Assembly: GCA_944472135.2 (NCBI GenBank)
Contig: OX235265.1
Location: forward strand, 558,001 to 622,000
Direction: 5' to 3'
Source: Trichobilharzia regenti
Lineage: Eukaryota > Platyhelminthes > Trematoda > Strigeidida > Schistosomatidae
Length of the DNA: 64,000 nt
Shown: one piece after another, positions 11,225 to 22,547 of the stretch
Position numbering within the stretch: position 1 is the stretch's first letter
Layout of the letters: each line of letters starts with the position of its first letter
Made by a program: the position numbers and the translations under genes
The notes under the pieces: generated by a model
Told to the model about the DNA's origin: nothing
The model's database searches: none
The model's input: the letters and a program-made list of their open reading frames with translations, nothing else

Positions 11225-12105
11225 GATAATATTGTCTTTCTTGGTGAAGATGCTGGAAAAGTAGTCTTTTGAACACTCTGAGCTGTGGTCTTAGTATGTG
11301 TGGCATGCAATTTGTTCGCCTCAGGACTGATTTGCACCGAATTCAAGTTTAAAGACAAGAAGTGAATCGGTTAAGTATATTAGTAACTTATGTTTCACTT
11401 ATTTAGGATGTTGTATTAACTAACTCTAATGGACTGATTGCTGACGAAATCTCAGCATAATTGTAAAGGCTGGTGTCTTGTTTGTCATTTTACATCATGT
11501 CTGGATTAGAGGTGTACGTGAGTTGACGTGCGTACTGGTTAGCAGTTTGCTCTGTCTTTCATTATTTCAATGAGAGATATGACCTTTGGAGGTAGGATAC
11601 TTGAAAAGATTATCTATCCTTGACCACATATGTTTGCGTTCTATCTCACTTGTTAAGTGGTATATAATGTAATGAGTGGTATTGAGGTCAGGTTTAGTGT
11701 ATGTTAGGTAAAGAGGGTAAGTCAATCGATGAAGCGATGAAAATACATCGATCGGGGTGACTAAAGCACGTGGTAGGCATGCTGAGTTGTCGGCTTCCCC
11801 ACTCAGCACTGTTAACCTATAAGAGTTGGGCTGCAAAAGAGAGTTAGTGGAGTGGGGTGAATCCATGAAGTCTCTGGCTGCTGGTTTGAATCACATAGGG
11901 GAAAGTGGACTGCCTGTTTGAGATCCTCGGGATGCTAAGAACTAGTGGTTGGAGGCTGTTGGTGATTAGGACTCAAAATCATTCTCAATGGCGTAGGTGT
12001 ATTCACTCTTTGTAAACTATCATAATCACTAAACCGTCATGTTGTTCCCATGCTACTATTCTTTAACCGCGTACATTTCTGCTCATTGTAGTTTTCTTGG
12101 ACACT
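11225..12105 (+). mobile_element. RTE-B LINE, degraded 3' part
   Basis: Begins at the post-YADD region ('gaagatgctggaaaag') and continues through decayed C-terminal coding sequence ('cgtggtaggcatgc', 'aactagtggttggagg') into the 3' UTR. It meets a minus-strand RTE-B tail-to-tail near 12105. Confidence 0.65.
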
Positions 12106-12690
12106 GTGTTCTGTCTGTCTGTCTGTTTTCGACATAGAACTTTGCACCGATGTGCACCAGTTCAAGTCGCCACACTCTCTCCTCGTACCACACAAAGCAA
12201 GATAAGAAAGTAGAAGAAATGGATAATACAGACAGTAAACAGAGGTGTGAGACAAAGGAATAGTAATAACGAAGAATAATACAGTTTCATTTGAAATCAT
12301 AAGTCACAAGGAGTGGATACATCTGCACCAGCCATTGAGAACGATTTTGAGCCATGTAATTAATTGTTTCCAACCATCGATTTTTACCGTCCTGGGGACC
12401 CCAACCAAGAAGTCAGAAAGTCTACACCTTTCTACGTGGCTTAGACTAACTGTTGTAGATTTCATTGACTGGTGTCATGTTTTGGTTTGACCTCCGCTAG
12501 CTCTTTTCCAGTCTGACCCTGTGTCAGCTACCATTGCCCATCGAGGAAGGCAATGGCTGGAATAGGCATGCGTAACACATATCCTAACCATCTCAGCCGA
12601 TGTAATTTCACAGCCTCGTCGATTGATTTCCCCTCCCACCTACCTACCTAGCACTCGACGCCTAACCTCAATATTGCTCACCTTATGCAT
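12106..12690 (-). mobile_element. RTE-B LINE 3' part
   Basis: The 3' end is the tetranucleotide-like ctgtctgtctgtctg tract (12110-12130). Upstream on the minus strand come the conserved 3' UTR and C-terminal coding remnant ('acacatatcctaaccatctcag' is its complement). It is inverted relative to the copy at 11225, so the two could pair. Confidence 0.7.
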
Positions 12691-12842
12691 GCATGAAACG
12701 TACAGGAAGTGTTATCAATAAATATAATGAGAATGAAGGCGAGTGTTGTTAGTCCATAAGATGGGAGAGATGTTTTTATAGTTAAAATAATAATAACTTG
12801 TTAGAATGCTATGATGTGCGTGAATTGAAATAGAATTTTAAG

Positions 12843-13110
12843 ATTATTTATTAACCTCCTCTGATTTGACTGGTGTTAATAATATCTTCCATATCTCTGG
12901 TATTTGTGTTGAGTCACTTCTATTGCATGTGTTTGGTGTAGACTCGATGAACCAGGCAGGATTCAGTGATCTCTCTCTCTCTATCTCCACCTGCCTACAT
13001 AACATTTTAGAATTTCGACTCTGTCCCACCCACACTACTGTGTGGTTGTGTGTTGATGCATGCAATGCAATTGCTGAGGTTTTTTATTTGCTAAATTACG
13101 TATCTTCGTG
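12843..13110 (-). mobile_element. PLE C-terminal remnant
   Basis: A minus-strand ORF (12844-13065) carries 'WFIESTPNTCNRSDSTQIPE', nearly the same as the PLE at 28635-28943. An upstream 'AIAxHA(S/L)THNHT' stretch is the end of the GIY-YIG domain. Truncated at the 5' side. Confidence 0.6.
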
Positions 13111-13434
13111 GGATCAATCATTCTAATCTAATTCTTAATTTTCATCATATTGTATATATATATTGATAACAATAATAGTGGTTCCGAATGTACTTTATCT
13201 TCTTCTCTGTTTCATACAAGTTTTATATTGATTTTATTTAAAATGTCTCATCATCAATTTATACTCATGTATATAAATGAAACCAGAAAGTTATGTGCGT
13301 ACCTTGATACAATTATGAGTGGCAATAAATTGTGCTCATAACGTCAACTGTAAATATTACACCTTGTGACTTTTGGATTTATTTTTTTCCTCTACCTTTT
13401 GTATGATACATGGATTGTTAAAACGTGAATTACT

Positions 13435-14100
13435 CTGCGCATGTCTGTGCAAAGTTCTGTGTCGAAAGTCAGTCAGTTCTGTCTCCCGTGTTAGGTGGTA
13501 GGTGTAATAGGTGAGTAATATTGAGGTTAGGCATCGGTCGAATGTTGGGTAGGTGGGAGGGGAAATCAGTCGGTGATGTTGTGAAGTTATATCGACTGAG
13601 ATGGTTTGTACATGTATTACGCATGCATTCCTAGCCATCGATCGCCTTCCTCGATGGACAATATTTGCTGACTGACATAGGATCAGGTTGGAAAGAAAGG
13701 GGCCAGTGGTGTTCAAACGAAAACATGGATTCATCAGTCAATGGAATCCACAACAGTTAGTTTAAACCAACCACGTAAGAATGTGTAGCTTGCTGTCTGT
13801 TTGGTGTCCTCGGGATGATAAAAACCAATGGCTGGAGATAATTGGTGGGATGGCTCAAAATCCTCGTTGTCAATAGACGGCAGAGATGTATGTACTCCTC
13901 GTGACTTATAATACCCAATAAAACTGTATTTGTTTTTCGATATTACTATTCTTTTTGCATCATATCTTTCTTTACTGTCTCTATATTGTGTTACTTTTTA
14001 CTTTCTTCTCTTGTTTTGTGTGCTACACGAGGAGAGTGTGGTGACTCGAACTGCTGCACATCTGAGCGAAGTTCTATGTCGGAACCAGTCAGTCATTTCA
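13435..14100 (+). mobile_element. RTE-B LINE 3' part, joined to a second RTE-B tail
   Basis: A short 3' tail of one copy (13435-13473, ending cagtcagt) is directly followed by the body of another. The latter has the C-terminal coding remnant (13560-13720), 3' UTR and a terminal cagtcagtca near 14085-14096. The 3' UTR is very similar to that at 4880-5220. Confidence 0.7.
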
Positions 14101-14296
14101 GATTGTGGGATAGTGGTAGTGTTGAAGGGATAGTTGCTTGTTTTTCTTTTATTCGCATAACAATGGACGAATGATTTCATTAGAAGGATGTCTTAATCAA
14201 AACTATGTGTAACTGTAAAATATTCGAAAAGGCTCTAAAGTGTTTGTCAACTCTTGGGGAAATCTCCCTTTTCTAAAAAGTCTTTCCACGCTCAAA

Positions 14297-14932
14297 ATAT
14301 TCATTTCAAAACAATGGATGCTGAACAAAGAGTACTTCATCATCAGGCTCTACAGTTATATATACACATTATAGTGAATGAATGAATGAATTAGTGTTAT
14401 GAACAACATTAATGTTGCTGTTTAAATAAAATCGAATCAATAATATTGATAGATTACAGCTCATCAGTAGCATCCACATAAAATAAACTGAATGTCAGAA
14501 AAGTTAGGAAAGATAATATTTCAAATTCATGAATTTATAGTCTCTACTGAAGGCCAGCCAGGGCAGTAGTAGTGGCTGGCTGGACTTGCTTCTTTTGAAC
14601 ACAAAGCACTTGTTGTTTGGGGAGAATCGCAATAGCCTTTGGTGTTTGGAGCATGTAGTACTTTGATGATTTTGGCAATTTATTAGGCACCCGGTAGATG
14701 ACGGAGAAGAAGGATTCTTCCATGGTGGGTGTCTTTGTGGTAGGCAGGTTTGCACCAAATGGTCCAATATTGAACTACACCTTTACTTAACCTTTGTGGG
14801 AGACGTTCTCGAGCACGAAAACTTAAGTTCCTAGGGCGACGGCCAATATAACTCTCTCCACAAGCGCAGTTGAATTGTTAGATACAAGAGTACTCTTTAT
14901 TCAGTATCTATTCTGTTGAAAATATTCATTTA
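14297..14932 (-). mobile_element. PLE GIY-YIG remnant flanked by inverted copies of its tail
   Basis: The minus strand encodes 'CGESYIGRRPRNLSFRARER', a GIY-YIG start, at about 14810-14875, followed by a frameshifted remainder (ORF 14504-14767 is a shadow). The 3' tail at 14306-14337 ('tggatgctgaacaaagag') is repeated inverted at 14889-14919 (about 26 of 31 matches). The GIY-YIG fragment thus sits between inverted tail copies, as at 60822-61537. Confidence 0.6.
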
Positions 14933-15394
14933 ACCCGCAATGAGATAAATGAGCTTGTGTCAATGGCATATATGTATATTAACATTGTCTTGTTTCGAGT
15001 GAGTAAAATAGAATTGTTTAGAAATGTATATCAAAGTATATTTTAGTGTATCTATGCATTTCACTCTTATTTTTTATTAATTAATGAGAAGTATTACTGT
15101 TTTTTTTGTTGTGCAATTTCTCATCATAAAATAGAGTTTTAGGTCAAGTATTCCTAGCATAGAGAATATTAATAATAAATACAGTAATGATAATGCTACT
15201 TTCAATTATAATAGCAATGACCGTATTGTATAATGATGACACTCTATTAAATAATGATTGAATTATTCTCATTATACACTTGTCTGTCAGTGATGCTTTA
15301 CTAGTTTATAAAGTGAGATTCATCTTTTAATCATTGCATGTAAGTATGCCGCCTGTGTTTGTAGATTCCAGCACTATTAATTATATGTTATTAT

Positions 15395-15640
15395 TTATAT
15401 TATTTATTTTATACCTTTACATTCCCATTGGAACATAGGGCTTCAAGCTAGAGTTTTGAAGTTTCGGTATCAGTGGTCTCATTTTTACGATGGGTGTGGG
15501 ATTGCTAGTCTTACGCCCAACCTCTTCCCTCTTTGCCGGGTTTATTATTAGCTAAGATAGGTGTGGGAGTGCATCGGCCGGGGGTGGAACCCCGGCCCAC
15601 ATGAGTAGCTGGCGAGCATTCTACCTCTGCACCACCACCA
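15395..15640 (-). repeat. SINE-C copy
   Basis: On the minus strand the tRNA-like head (B box near 15575-15590, reverse complement of tggaaccccgg) is followed by the family body and the 'cttcaagctag...gaagccctatgttcc'-type tail, read as its complement at 15430-15460. The copy is nearly full length. Confidence 0.7.
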
Positions 15641-15689
15641 ACGCACAATTATATGTTAAATTATTCCTTATTTGCTGTTGTGATTATTA

Positions 15690-15950
15690 TTTTATTCCCT
15701 TATGTTGTGAGGGTGGCGGTGGTGTAGAGCTTCAAGCTTGAGCTGCGAATTTTCAGTAACAGTGGTGTTTAGTTTGTCGAGGGCGTGTGGCTGTTAACCT
15801 TCCCCCCCCCCGCACTCAGCCTTTCCTCTTTACTGGACTCATTACCAGCTTAGCCAGGTGTAAGAGTGCGTTGGCACTGGGGTTTGGATCTTGGACCATG
15901 TGTGTGGGGGGGGGCGTGGTTGGTGAACATTCTACCAGTGAACCACCGAT
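15690..15950 (-). repeat. SINE-C copy
   Basis: A second minus-strand SINE-C soon after the first, with a C9 run near 15801-15811 and a G run near 15906 replacing normal sequence. The head near 15885-15950 keeps a weak B box. The tail lies near 15700-15750. Confidence 0.65.
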
Positions 15951-16379
15951 GTGCTTATATGGCCAGTGTTTGGGCATACTCAGCCTACTGGCTGGCTGGT
16001 TGGCTTACTTACGAAGCACTATTAGTTAACTTTGTAGATTAATTATGGTCTTTATGTTTGGGACATTTGGTAACCATTGATCACATCTACTGTGAACTGG
16101 TGAATGTACGCTGCTAAGAAAGCTCTTAAACCAAAGTGAAACACTTAATTCATGCACATGAAAATGTCTTACTGGTAAAATAGATTGTGTTGCATTAAAT
16201 GAAATGGTTCCGTGTGTCTGACAATGCTTCAATTGTGTTTCAATGGTTACAGATACGCATCCCTTCTGAAAATTTGCATTAGACACTAAACTAATACTGA
16301 TTTCCATCTATTTTATTGCTTATAAGTTGTAACATTTCGTTTGAAAATGAGAAAAAGAAAAATCGATAGGTAAGCCAAG

Positions 16380-16660
16380 CCCCTGGTTGTGGTCCTCGAG
16401 GCGCTTAAGAACCAATGACTCTATAGACTATAAGTATGATATGGCTCAAAACCGTTTTCAATGAATCACACAGATGCATTCACTCCTCTTTGTAATCTTC
16501 CAGATCCATTGTGAATCTTCATTAATTTTCTCCATGTTATTGTTCTTTCTCCTTCACATTTCTCCTCATTGTAGTTCTTTTGAATGTCTTCTTTCTTTCT
16601 TTTCCCTACCTTTTGTGTGGTGCAGAGACTCCTGTGTTCAAATCCAGTCATTCAGTTAAT
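16380..16660 (+). mobile_element. RTE-B LINE remnant (C-terminus and 3' UTR)
   Basis: Carries the decayed 'ctcgaggcgcttaagaaccaatg' to 'gatgcattcactcctc' segment and a 3' UTR with 'catttctcctcattgtag', ending in 'cagtcattcagtta'. Short and strongly diverged. Confidence 0.5.
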
Positions 16661-16774
16661 TATTACAACCATTCTCTGTGTTACAATTATCCATATAGCG
16701 TTGTTTCTTCTATACATTCTAGGAAGCTTAATACCCTATGTCTAAATGTTCTTGCTGCTTGACTCCCAACATTG

Positions 16775-16895
16775 GTCAGTGAACCATTCAAAACCATCAG
16801 GGAGAGTACCGGAGGGCTGGTACCTCTTCAGCAGTACAAATCCACGACAGTCGTTCAATACTGCCTGGTGGTTTTCAATGGTTCTCTATATGAAG
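16775..16895. mobile_element. Short SINE-B foldback
   Basis: A minus half ('cagtgaaccattcaaaacc', then an inverted core reading GTACTGCTGAAGA on the minus strand) is joined to a plus half ('ggtggttttcaatggttctct'). The minus core keeps CTGAAGA, but helix II and GAAA are deleted. About 120 bases in all. Confidence 0.6.
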
Positions 16896-16998
16896 TTAGT
16901 TCGCCATATATATCTTGAGGCTGTTTCTATTTCTTCTCCCCTACATGTATTACGGAAACACATGGAGACCAGTTTATATACACCATGACAATTTTATT

Positions 16999-17410
16999 TG
17001 ATTGGTTAGAGGATTTCATCATGAGCTGACATTAGTTAGAGAACAACTGGAAAACCATCTGGCAATACTGGACAGCTGTTTCATCAGCCTAGTATGGGAC
17101 TGTTCTGGAGTACGCACCTATCACTGGGATTCAAACCCAGCACCCTTTGGTTACAAAGCTAGCAAGCCACTGGAGCCCAATCCAGTGGTCAGCCGATGAA
17201 TTCTAACTTCTGCCAATTCACACATAACATAGCGCGACCACTTCGCAATGTCTTCTTCGATGAGTTACTACCTCACCTTCGATCTCCTGTAACCCTACTG
17301 GAACCGCAGGTTAACCGCTTGAATAAGACCAGGTTTTCCAATGGTTCTCTAACCAATGTCAGCTCATGATGAAAATCCTGTGACCAATCAACCAAATCCC
17401 TACACTTGAA
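16999..17410. mobile_element. SINE-B foldback, long form
   Basis: Minus-strand tail and hammerhead remnant (17008-17115), tRNA-like head (B box about 17130) and extended 5' region (17180-17330). It is then joined to an inverted tail piece (17331-17403, 'gttttccaatggttctcta') ending near 'aaatcccta'. The ribozyme core is damaged (ACTCCAGAACAG on the minus strand). Confidence 0.7.
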
Positions 17411-18204
17411 CTAATCCATTTGTATTTTCCCTTCTTAATTATGTATTCGCTCCACTCATGTTGTGTATAGTACATGTTTAAATGATATATCTGTATAATA
17501 ATAATAATAATGATAATTCATATTCTTCATTTCATGCATATGCAACAACAACGACAACTCATCTTGATTGAAATGGCTATGCTATGCCATGACATAACAT
17601 GACGTGACATACATATACTCACATGAAAATAAAAAATCTATCCAAATTCTAGTTCATTCAATAAGTCTTCTTCTTTCTTATGTAGTATTTAAAGCAATAT
17701 ATCGTGCACACACGCTCGCACACATGCACAAATACAGGGAGACAGTTCACCCTGAGCATCCTTTATTACCATTATTATTATTATTTCAATCATGTGATCA
17801 CCTCTTGATGTACACATACATATAAGAGTAGATAGAGTATGCTATGTACTGTTAACAATGTCTTGCTATACTTTATATTTTAATTTAATTGCATTACATT
17901 TAGGGATTTATATGTGTGTGTATATTATCAGTGTAAAGTAATTCTGTCAATTGTAAAGCACTTAATGTATGTATGACATGCAGTTTATAATTATATATAC
18001 AATACCAGTTAAGAGATGTGTAAAATTAAAACAATTCAAAGTCTATGATGAATTATATATTATACCCAGCAGAAACACATGCAGTAATCAAAGTAACTGG
18101 ATGGATGATGATACAAGGATTTGAGCGTAAATTAAAACGAAAACAAGATGATGGGTTATATGATAAATACTGGTATATGTGGCAAACTGACACACACACA
18201 CACA

Positions 18205-18350
18205 CGGTGGGTACGTACTGCTGAAGAGTCCCAAACTGGGCTGACGAAACAGTTATCCAGTACTCCCTGGCTGGTTTTCCAATGGTTCTCTAACCAATGT
18301 CAACTCATGATGAAATCCTGTAACCAAACAATCAGTCAAATCCCTACAAA
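18205..18350 (+). repeat. SINE-B 3' part with best SINE-B hammerhead
   Basis: Begins after a (CA)n tract. The hammerhead region is 18215-18263, followed by the conserved tail ending 'caaatccctaca'. No tRNA-like head is present and there is no inverted partner in the flank, so this is a simple 5'-truncated copy. Confidence 0.75.
18215..18263 (+). ncRNA. SINE-B hammerhead motif, near-canonical
   Basis: Helix I is perfect, GTACTG (18215-18220) with CAGTAC (18258-18263). The core CTGAAGA (18221-18227) fits CUGANGA, and GAAA is at 18246-18249. Helix II (from 18228 to 18245) holds but has a 3-nt bulge. Helix III is ACAGTTAT where family members have the perfect palindrome ACAGCTGT, so it is weakened. 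Probably reduced activity or none. Confidence 0.65.
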
Positions 18351-18564
18351 CCAATACTTCGACTTTAATTCATCCCATCCAGAATCTTTGGAAAAGGATA
18401 GGTTTAGTTAAATGTCGATATAATCCCGCCGGGAGTTTAACTAGTAGTAAGTCAGAAGATTTGAATAGTGGAATCAGACAAATAAAGAATATATTACTAC
18501 TAATAAATAACAAACTACTCACCAGAATTTATTTAGAAGTGTATGAAGACTCATAGGAAAAATA

Positions 18565-19255
18565 AGACTAGTAATGGAACCTGAAAGAAACAACCTCCTT
18601 TACCTACCTGGGAAGCATCATCTCAACTACAGGCGAACGGAACTGACGAGGATATCAAAGTAGCGAGGACCGGGAAAGCAAGACAAGCTTTCATTACTCT
18701 CAAGTCTGTGTGGAGATCAACAGCACTCACCATCAAAAATGAGATCCGGATTTTCAACTTCAATGGGAAGTCAGTCAGTGCTACTGTACGGATGGATCGG
18801 GGACTTGGCCAGTGCGTCATAAAGAGCATCTCAAACAAACTACACACCTTCATTAACAGCTGTCTTTGCTCAATACTCAAGATCAGATGGCTGGCCAGAA
18901 AAGATCAGCAACATGAATCTCTGGCAATGAGCGAACCAACTCAGCAGGAACCGATTGTGCAACAAATAGGCAGGAAGAAATGGAGATGGATTGGCTGGCC
19001 ATACTCTGAGGAAACCATCAAGTGACATCACTAGACAAGCCATTACTCAAATGGAACGCGAAAAGGAAGCGGCGAGCTGGTCGTCAGTGTGAGGGTGACT
19101 TTGAGGAGGTCATGTGAAGAGGAGATGAAAGCACGTGGGCAGACGTGGAGCCAGGTGAAAATTCTAGCAGAGAACCGAAGGCAATGGAAACGCGCGGCTG
19201 AATTCCTATGTTCCTCTAGGAACTAAAGGAAATAGTAATAATAATAATAGCAATG
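18565..19255 (+). mobile_element. RTE-A LINE, 5'-truncated
   Basis: Begins at the 'FTYLGSIISTTG' region (about 18593), continues with the 'KIRIFNxNxKSV'-like region and a 'MEMDWLAILRKPSSDITRQA'-type C-terminus in shifted frames, and ends in the family 3' end 'tatgttcc...ggaact' with an (ATA)n tract near 19230-19250. Many stops. Confidence 0.75.
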
Positions 19256-19261
19256 GAAATG

Positions 19262-20000
19262 ACCAAAGTAATATAGAATTCAAAGCCTCTGTAGTACTGC
19301 CGCATAGAGAAGGAACGTCAGAGGCCTTACATAGGATTCTCAATGAGGCAGGAATTAGTCGCGATGGCATTTTTGATCCAACCAACCAACCAGCTAACTC
19401 TCTCAGAGATAAACCTTGTTGGATTAAAGACTCAATAGTTCTGATTAAGAAAAATGATATAATTTACCAAATACCATGTGGTGACTGAAGGTGAAGTCAA
19501 TTACACATAGGCCAATCCAGTAGATCGGGATCGATTGCAACATAAAAACTTAGCTAGACATAGAATAACTTGCCTCCTTCTAAGTTAAATAACTTGGAAA
19601 ATAAAAAGCTCAGCCAGTGCATTTCGTTGCATTCACTTGCATTTAATCACACAAGAGGATGGGTGGGACAGGTTGAAAGTATTAAAAAGTAATATAGAGT
19701 GAAGTGGAGATGCAGAGAGAGGTTAATCACTGAATCTCTGTTCATCGATATTCAACATTGCACATATGCAATCGGAATAACGCAACACCGCCTATACCAG
19801 AGATATAGAAAGTTGCAACAACCAACATGAGGAAGGGAGAGAGAAGAGAAAAGTACATATATAAGGCGAATCATGAAACTTTGTGACTTAGCTGATATAA
19901 TTATGAGTGACAATGATTTATGGTGGAAATTTTGTCATCCAGTTGTTAATACTGTATCATCACTGTATGATATCTGAAATGAACTTGTCTAATATAGGAT
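19262..20000 (+). mobile_element. PLE, RT C-terminal linker to GIY-YIG, degraded
   Basis: Translation from 19262 gives 'SVVLPHREGTSEALHRILNE' followed by 'DIIYQIPCGD', the typical PLE linker and start of GIY-YIG. A stop follows, then 'RLITESLFID' near 19718-19750. A terminal motif with 'ATTATGAGTGACAATG' (about 19902) resembles the one at 28560-28600. Confidence 0.65.
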
Positions 20001-20244
20001 TACATTGTACCACAGTGCCCAAGTTCTAGGCTTACATTAATAAATGTGTAAATATATGAAGAATGAAACAAAGCTAGGGGAATTGAGGATGTTTGCAGAA
20101 AGTGTCCTCCGAGTACTTCTCCTTAATGAGTAACACTATATAGGGAAACTTTAGGAATTAAAGAATATACTGGAAGGCGTTTTCATTTAATAGGGGACCA
20201 CTACCTATGTTCCTTTACTATCAGCTGTGTTATGGAAGACTGTT

Positions 20245-20735
20245 GGTTTTAGTTGACCACACAGAAGGGTGTAGACAATCTGGTTGAGGTCCTCGAGCGA
20301 GATGATAAGAACCGATGGCTGGAGACTGCTGCTGATATTGCATCAGTAGAAGACAGACTTGGCAACAGAATGTTTATTTGGAATTCGATATCTCCATGTA
20401 GGGAAATTATGTGCACCTGACATGAAAGTCGTCATTTGCTGCACAGATCTTCGGTGTTGTATACTACTTTTACCCTTCGTATTGTGTGTTTCTTTGTCTT
20501 CATTTCGTGTCTCCCATATTTTTCTGCGGCGCTGGTTCATTTGCTCTCTTTGACATGAAATTTGCCTCTCCTCTATTGGATATTTTTGTGCCGATGAACG
20601 TCTCTTCATATACTACTAATAAGTCTTGTCAGTGGCACAAATGCACTCATTCTTTGTAATCTCCCAGATGCATTAAACCCTCATGTCACCATTTTTTATC
20701 CCGTACGTTTCTCCTCTTTACAGTTCCTCGAAATT
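20245..20735 (+). mobile_element. RTE-B remnant interrupted by unknown sequence
   Basis: 20250-20345 matches the C-terminal region of RTE-B ('gaggtcctcgag', 'aaccgatggctggagac'), and 20635-20735 matches its 3' UTR ('tgcactcattctttgtaatc'). The 280 bases between are not recognised. The RTE-A copy begins immediately after. Confidence 0.5.
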
Positions 20736-22035
20736 TTCTTTATTATCATTCCGTTGGGTTCCGAATAGAACATAAGGCTTCAACAACACATCTCCACTTT
20801 GTTCTATTTTGTGCCGTCCTCTGGCTGAGTTCACGATTGCCCGTAATCTCCCATCTCCTCTTCTCACGATCTCCTCCATGTCAACCTCCCACCGATGACC
20901 CACTAATCGCTCCCCATTCCACTTGAACGATGGCCTGCACTGCGTGCGATGTTATTCGACGGTTTCCTCAATGTATGCGATCGGCTCTTCGTTGGTTTGT
21001 CTATCGCCATATCATCAAATAATGATGAGTTTCTAGCTACCATTCGATGTTGAGTATGGAGTCAGCGAAGGTGGCAGCTGTTGATAAACGTTTGTAAATT
21101 GTTGAAAATCCTTTTCGTGAAGTGGATGCCAAGTTTCTGACCCGTATAGAAACAGTGGGTGACTTACATTTGTGTTGAATAGAATCCGAATCTTGTTGTT
21201 TATGCAGCCTGAGTGTAGAAAATTTCCAAACTGGTTTCAGAATGGTGAAGGCGTATCTTGCCTTTCCGATTCTGACTGACTGACTTTGACATCTTGATCT
21301 GTGACGATTGTCTGTAGTTGAAACGATGTGCCTGCGTTTTATTTCCCGTGTAAAGTGGCATAATAAGGTGAGCAACATGGAGGTTAGGCGTAGAGTTCTA
21401 GGTAAACAGGGGAAATCAATCGACGAAGTCGTGAAGCTACAAAGACTGAGATGGTTAGGACATGTGTTACGTATGCCAAGCCATCGCCTCCCTCGACAAT
21501 GAGCAATGTTAGCGGATATAGGGTCAGGCTGGAAAAAAGCTAGCGGCGGTCAAACAAAAACTTGGCATCAGTCAATGAAATCCACAACAGTTGGTCTAAG
21601 CCACGTAGGAAGGTGTAGACTTCCAGGCTGGGGTCCTCGGGACGGTAAAAATCGATGGTTGGAAACAATTGGTGACATGGCTCAAAATCGTTCTCAGTGG
21701 CGCAGATGCATCCACTCCCTGTGACTTATGATCTTCAATGAAACTGTTTTGTATTTCTTTATTACTCCTTTGTCTCACACCTCTGCTCACTGTTTTTATT
21801 ATGCTTTTCTTGTACTTTCTTCTCTTGCTTCGCGTGCTACACGGAATGTGGCGACTTGAACTGGTGCACATTTGTGCAAAGTTCTATGTCGAAAACAGAC
21901 AGACAGACAGTTGAAACGATGCTTCCTAGATAAGTGAAGGAGGTAACTTCTGTTAAATCTCCGTTGATGTGTGATTGGTGCTGGTTCTCGTCGCTGTTGG
22001 TAATGGTGGTGCTTGGGTATCTCCATCACCTGCAA
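20736..22035 (-). mobile_element. RTE-A LINE split by an RTE-B insertion
   Basis: The minus strand reads from a 3' end near 20745 through the C-terminal coding remnant ('SIRVRNLASTSRKGF' in the ORF at 21037-21378) to 21328, then resumes at 21922 with the region upstream of the YLGS motif. The break is an RTE-B copy (21329-21909) flanked by a 12-bp duplication (gttgaaacgatg). Confidence 0.8.
21329..21909 (+). mobile_element. RTE-B LINE, 581-bp 5'-truncated insertion with TSD
   Basis: Perfect 12-bp direct repeats, 21317-21328 and 21910-21921, bound the element. It encodes the RTE-B C-terminus ('VKLQRLRWLGHVLRMPSHRL', then 'WLETIGDMAQNRSQWRRC'); one stop at 21500-21502 splits the two frames. 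The 3' UTR ends in cagacagacagacag. This is a relatively young copy, and its insertion postdates the RTE-A copy it interrupts. Confidence 0.9.
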
Positions 22036-22039
22036 ATTT

Positions 22040-22155
22040 TCTTCATATCTCTTTTTGTCTATATGTGTGTACAACATAGAAGTGTGTGGTAACTTGAAAT
22101 GCAGCACTTTTGTGTAAAGTTCTATGTTGAAACGTGGTCAGTCAGTCAGCCAGTC
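22040..22155 (+). mobile_element. RTE-B 3'-tail fragment
   Basis: Only the last part of the 3' UTR ('aagtgtgtggtaacttgaaatg', 'gtaaagttctatgttgaaac') and the cagtcagtcagcc tail remain. Confidence 0.6.
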
Positions 22156-22547
22156 GGTGAACTTCAGTGGTTCTAGTTTAGTGTATAGTAATTATTTCTC
22201 ATTCTTGTGTGAATTTTTAAAAATATTTTTAACTGGTATTTATGTTTCTTTTAGCTATTAAACTGTCACGTTTATTATTATAGTTATATTGTTGGTTATT
22301 ATTAGGTGGTCGTATGATAAAAGAATTTTCTTTTTTTTTTCATTTTGTACACACGTTTTGTTTACGTTTTTTCCGTGTTTTTGGCTAAGGAATGAACTCA
22401 TAGTGGTTTCTTGTTTTGTTTTTGTGTTTTAATTTCTGAAGATTAATTTAGGGCGATCATATTAACATGATGATGGCCACTTAGAATTTAAATATGTGTT
22501 CAGCAGTGTATTTTACTATGTTACTTATGTACGATTAAGTGTTAATT

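Noticed and set aside
14504..14767. Minus-strand 87-codon ORF
   Set aside because: It is a wrong-frame reading of a PLE GIY-YIG remnant, whose correct frame reads CGESYIGRR just upstream.
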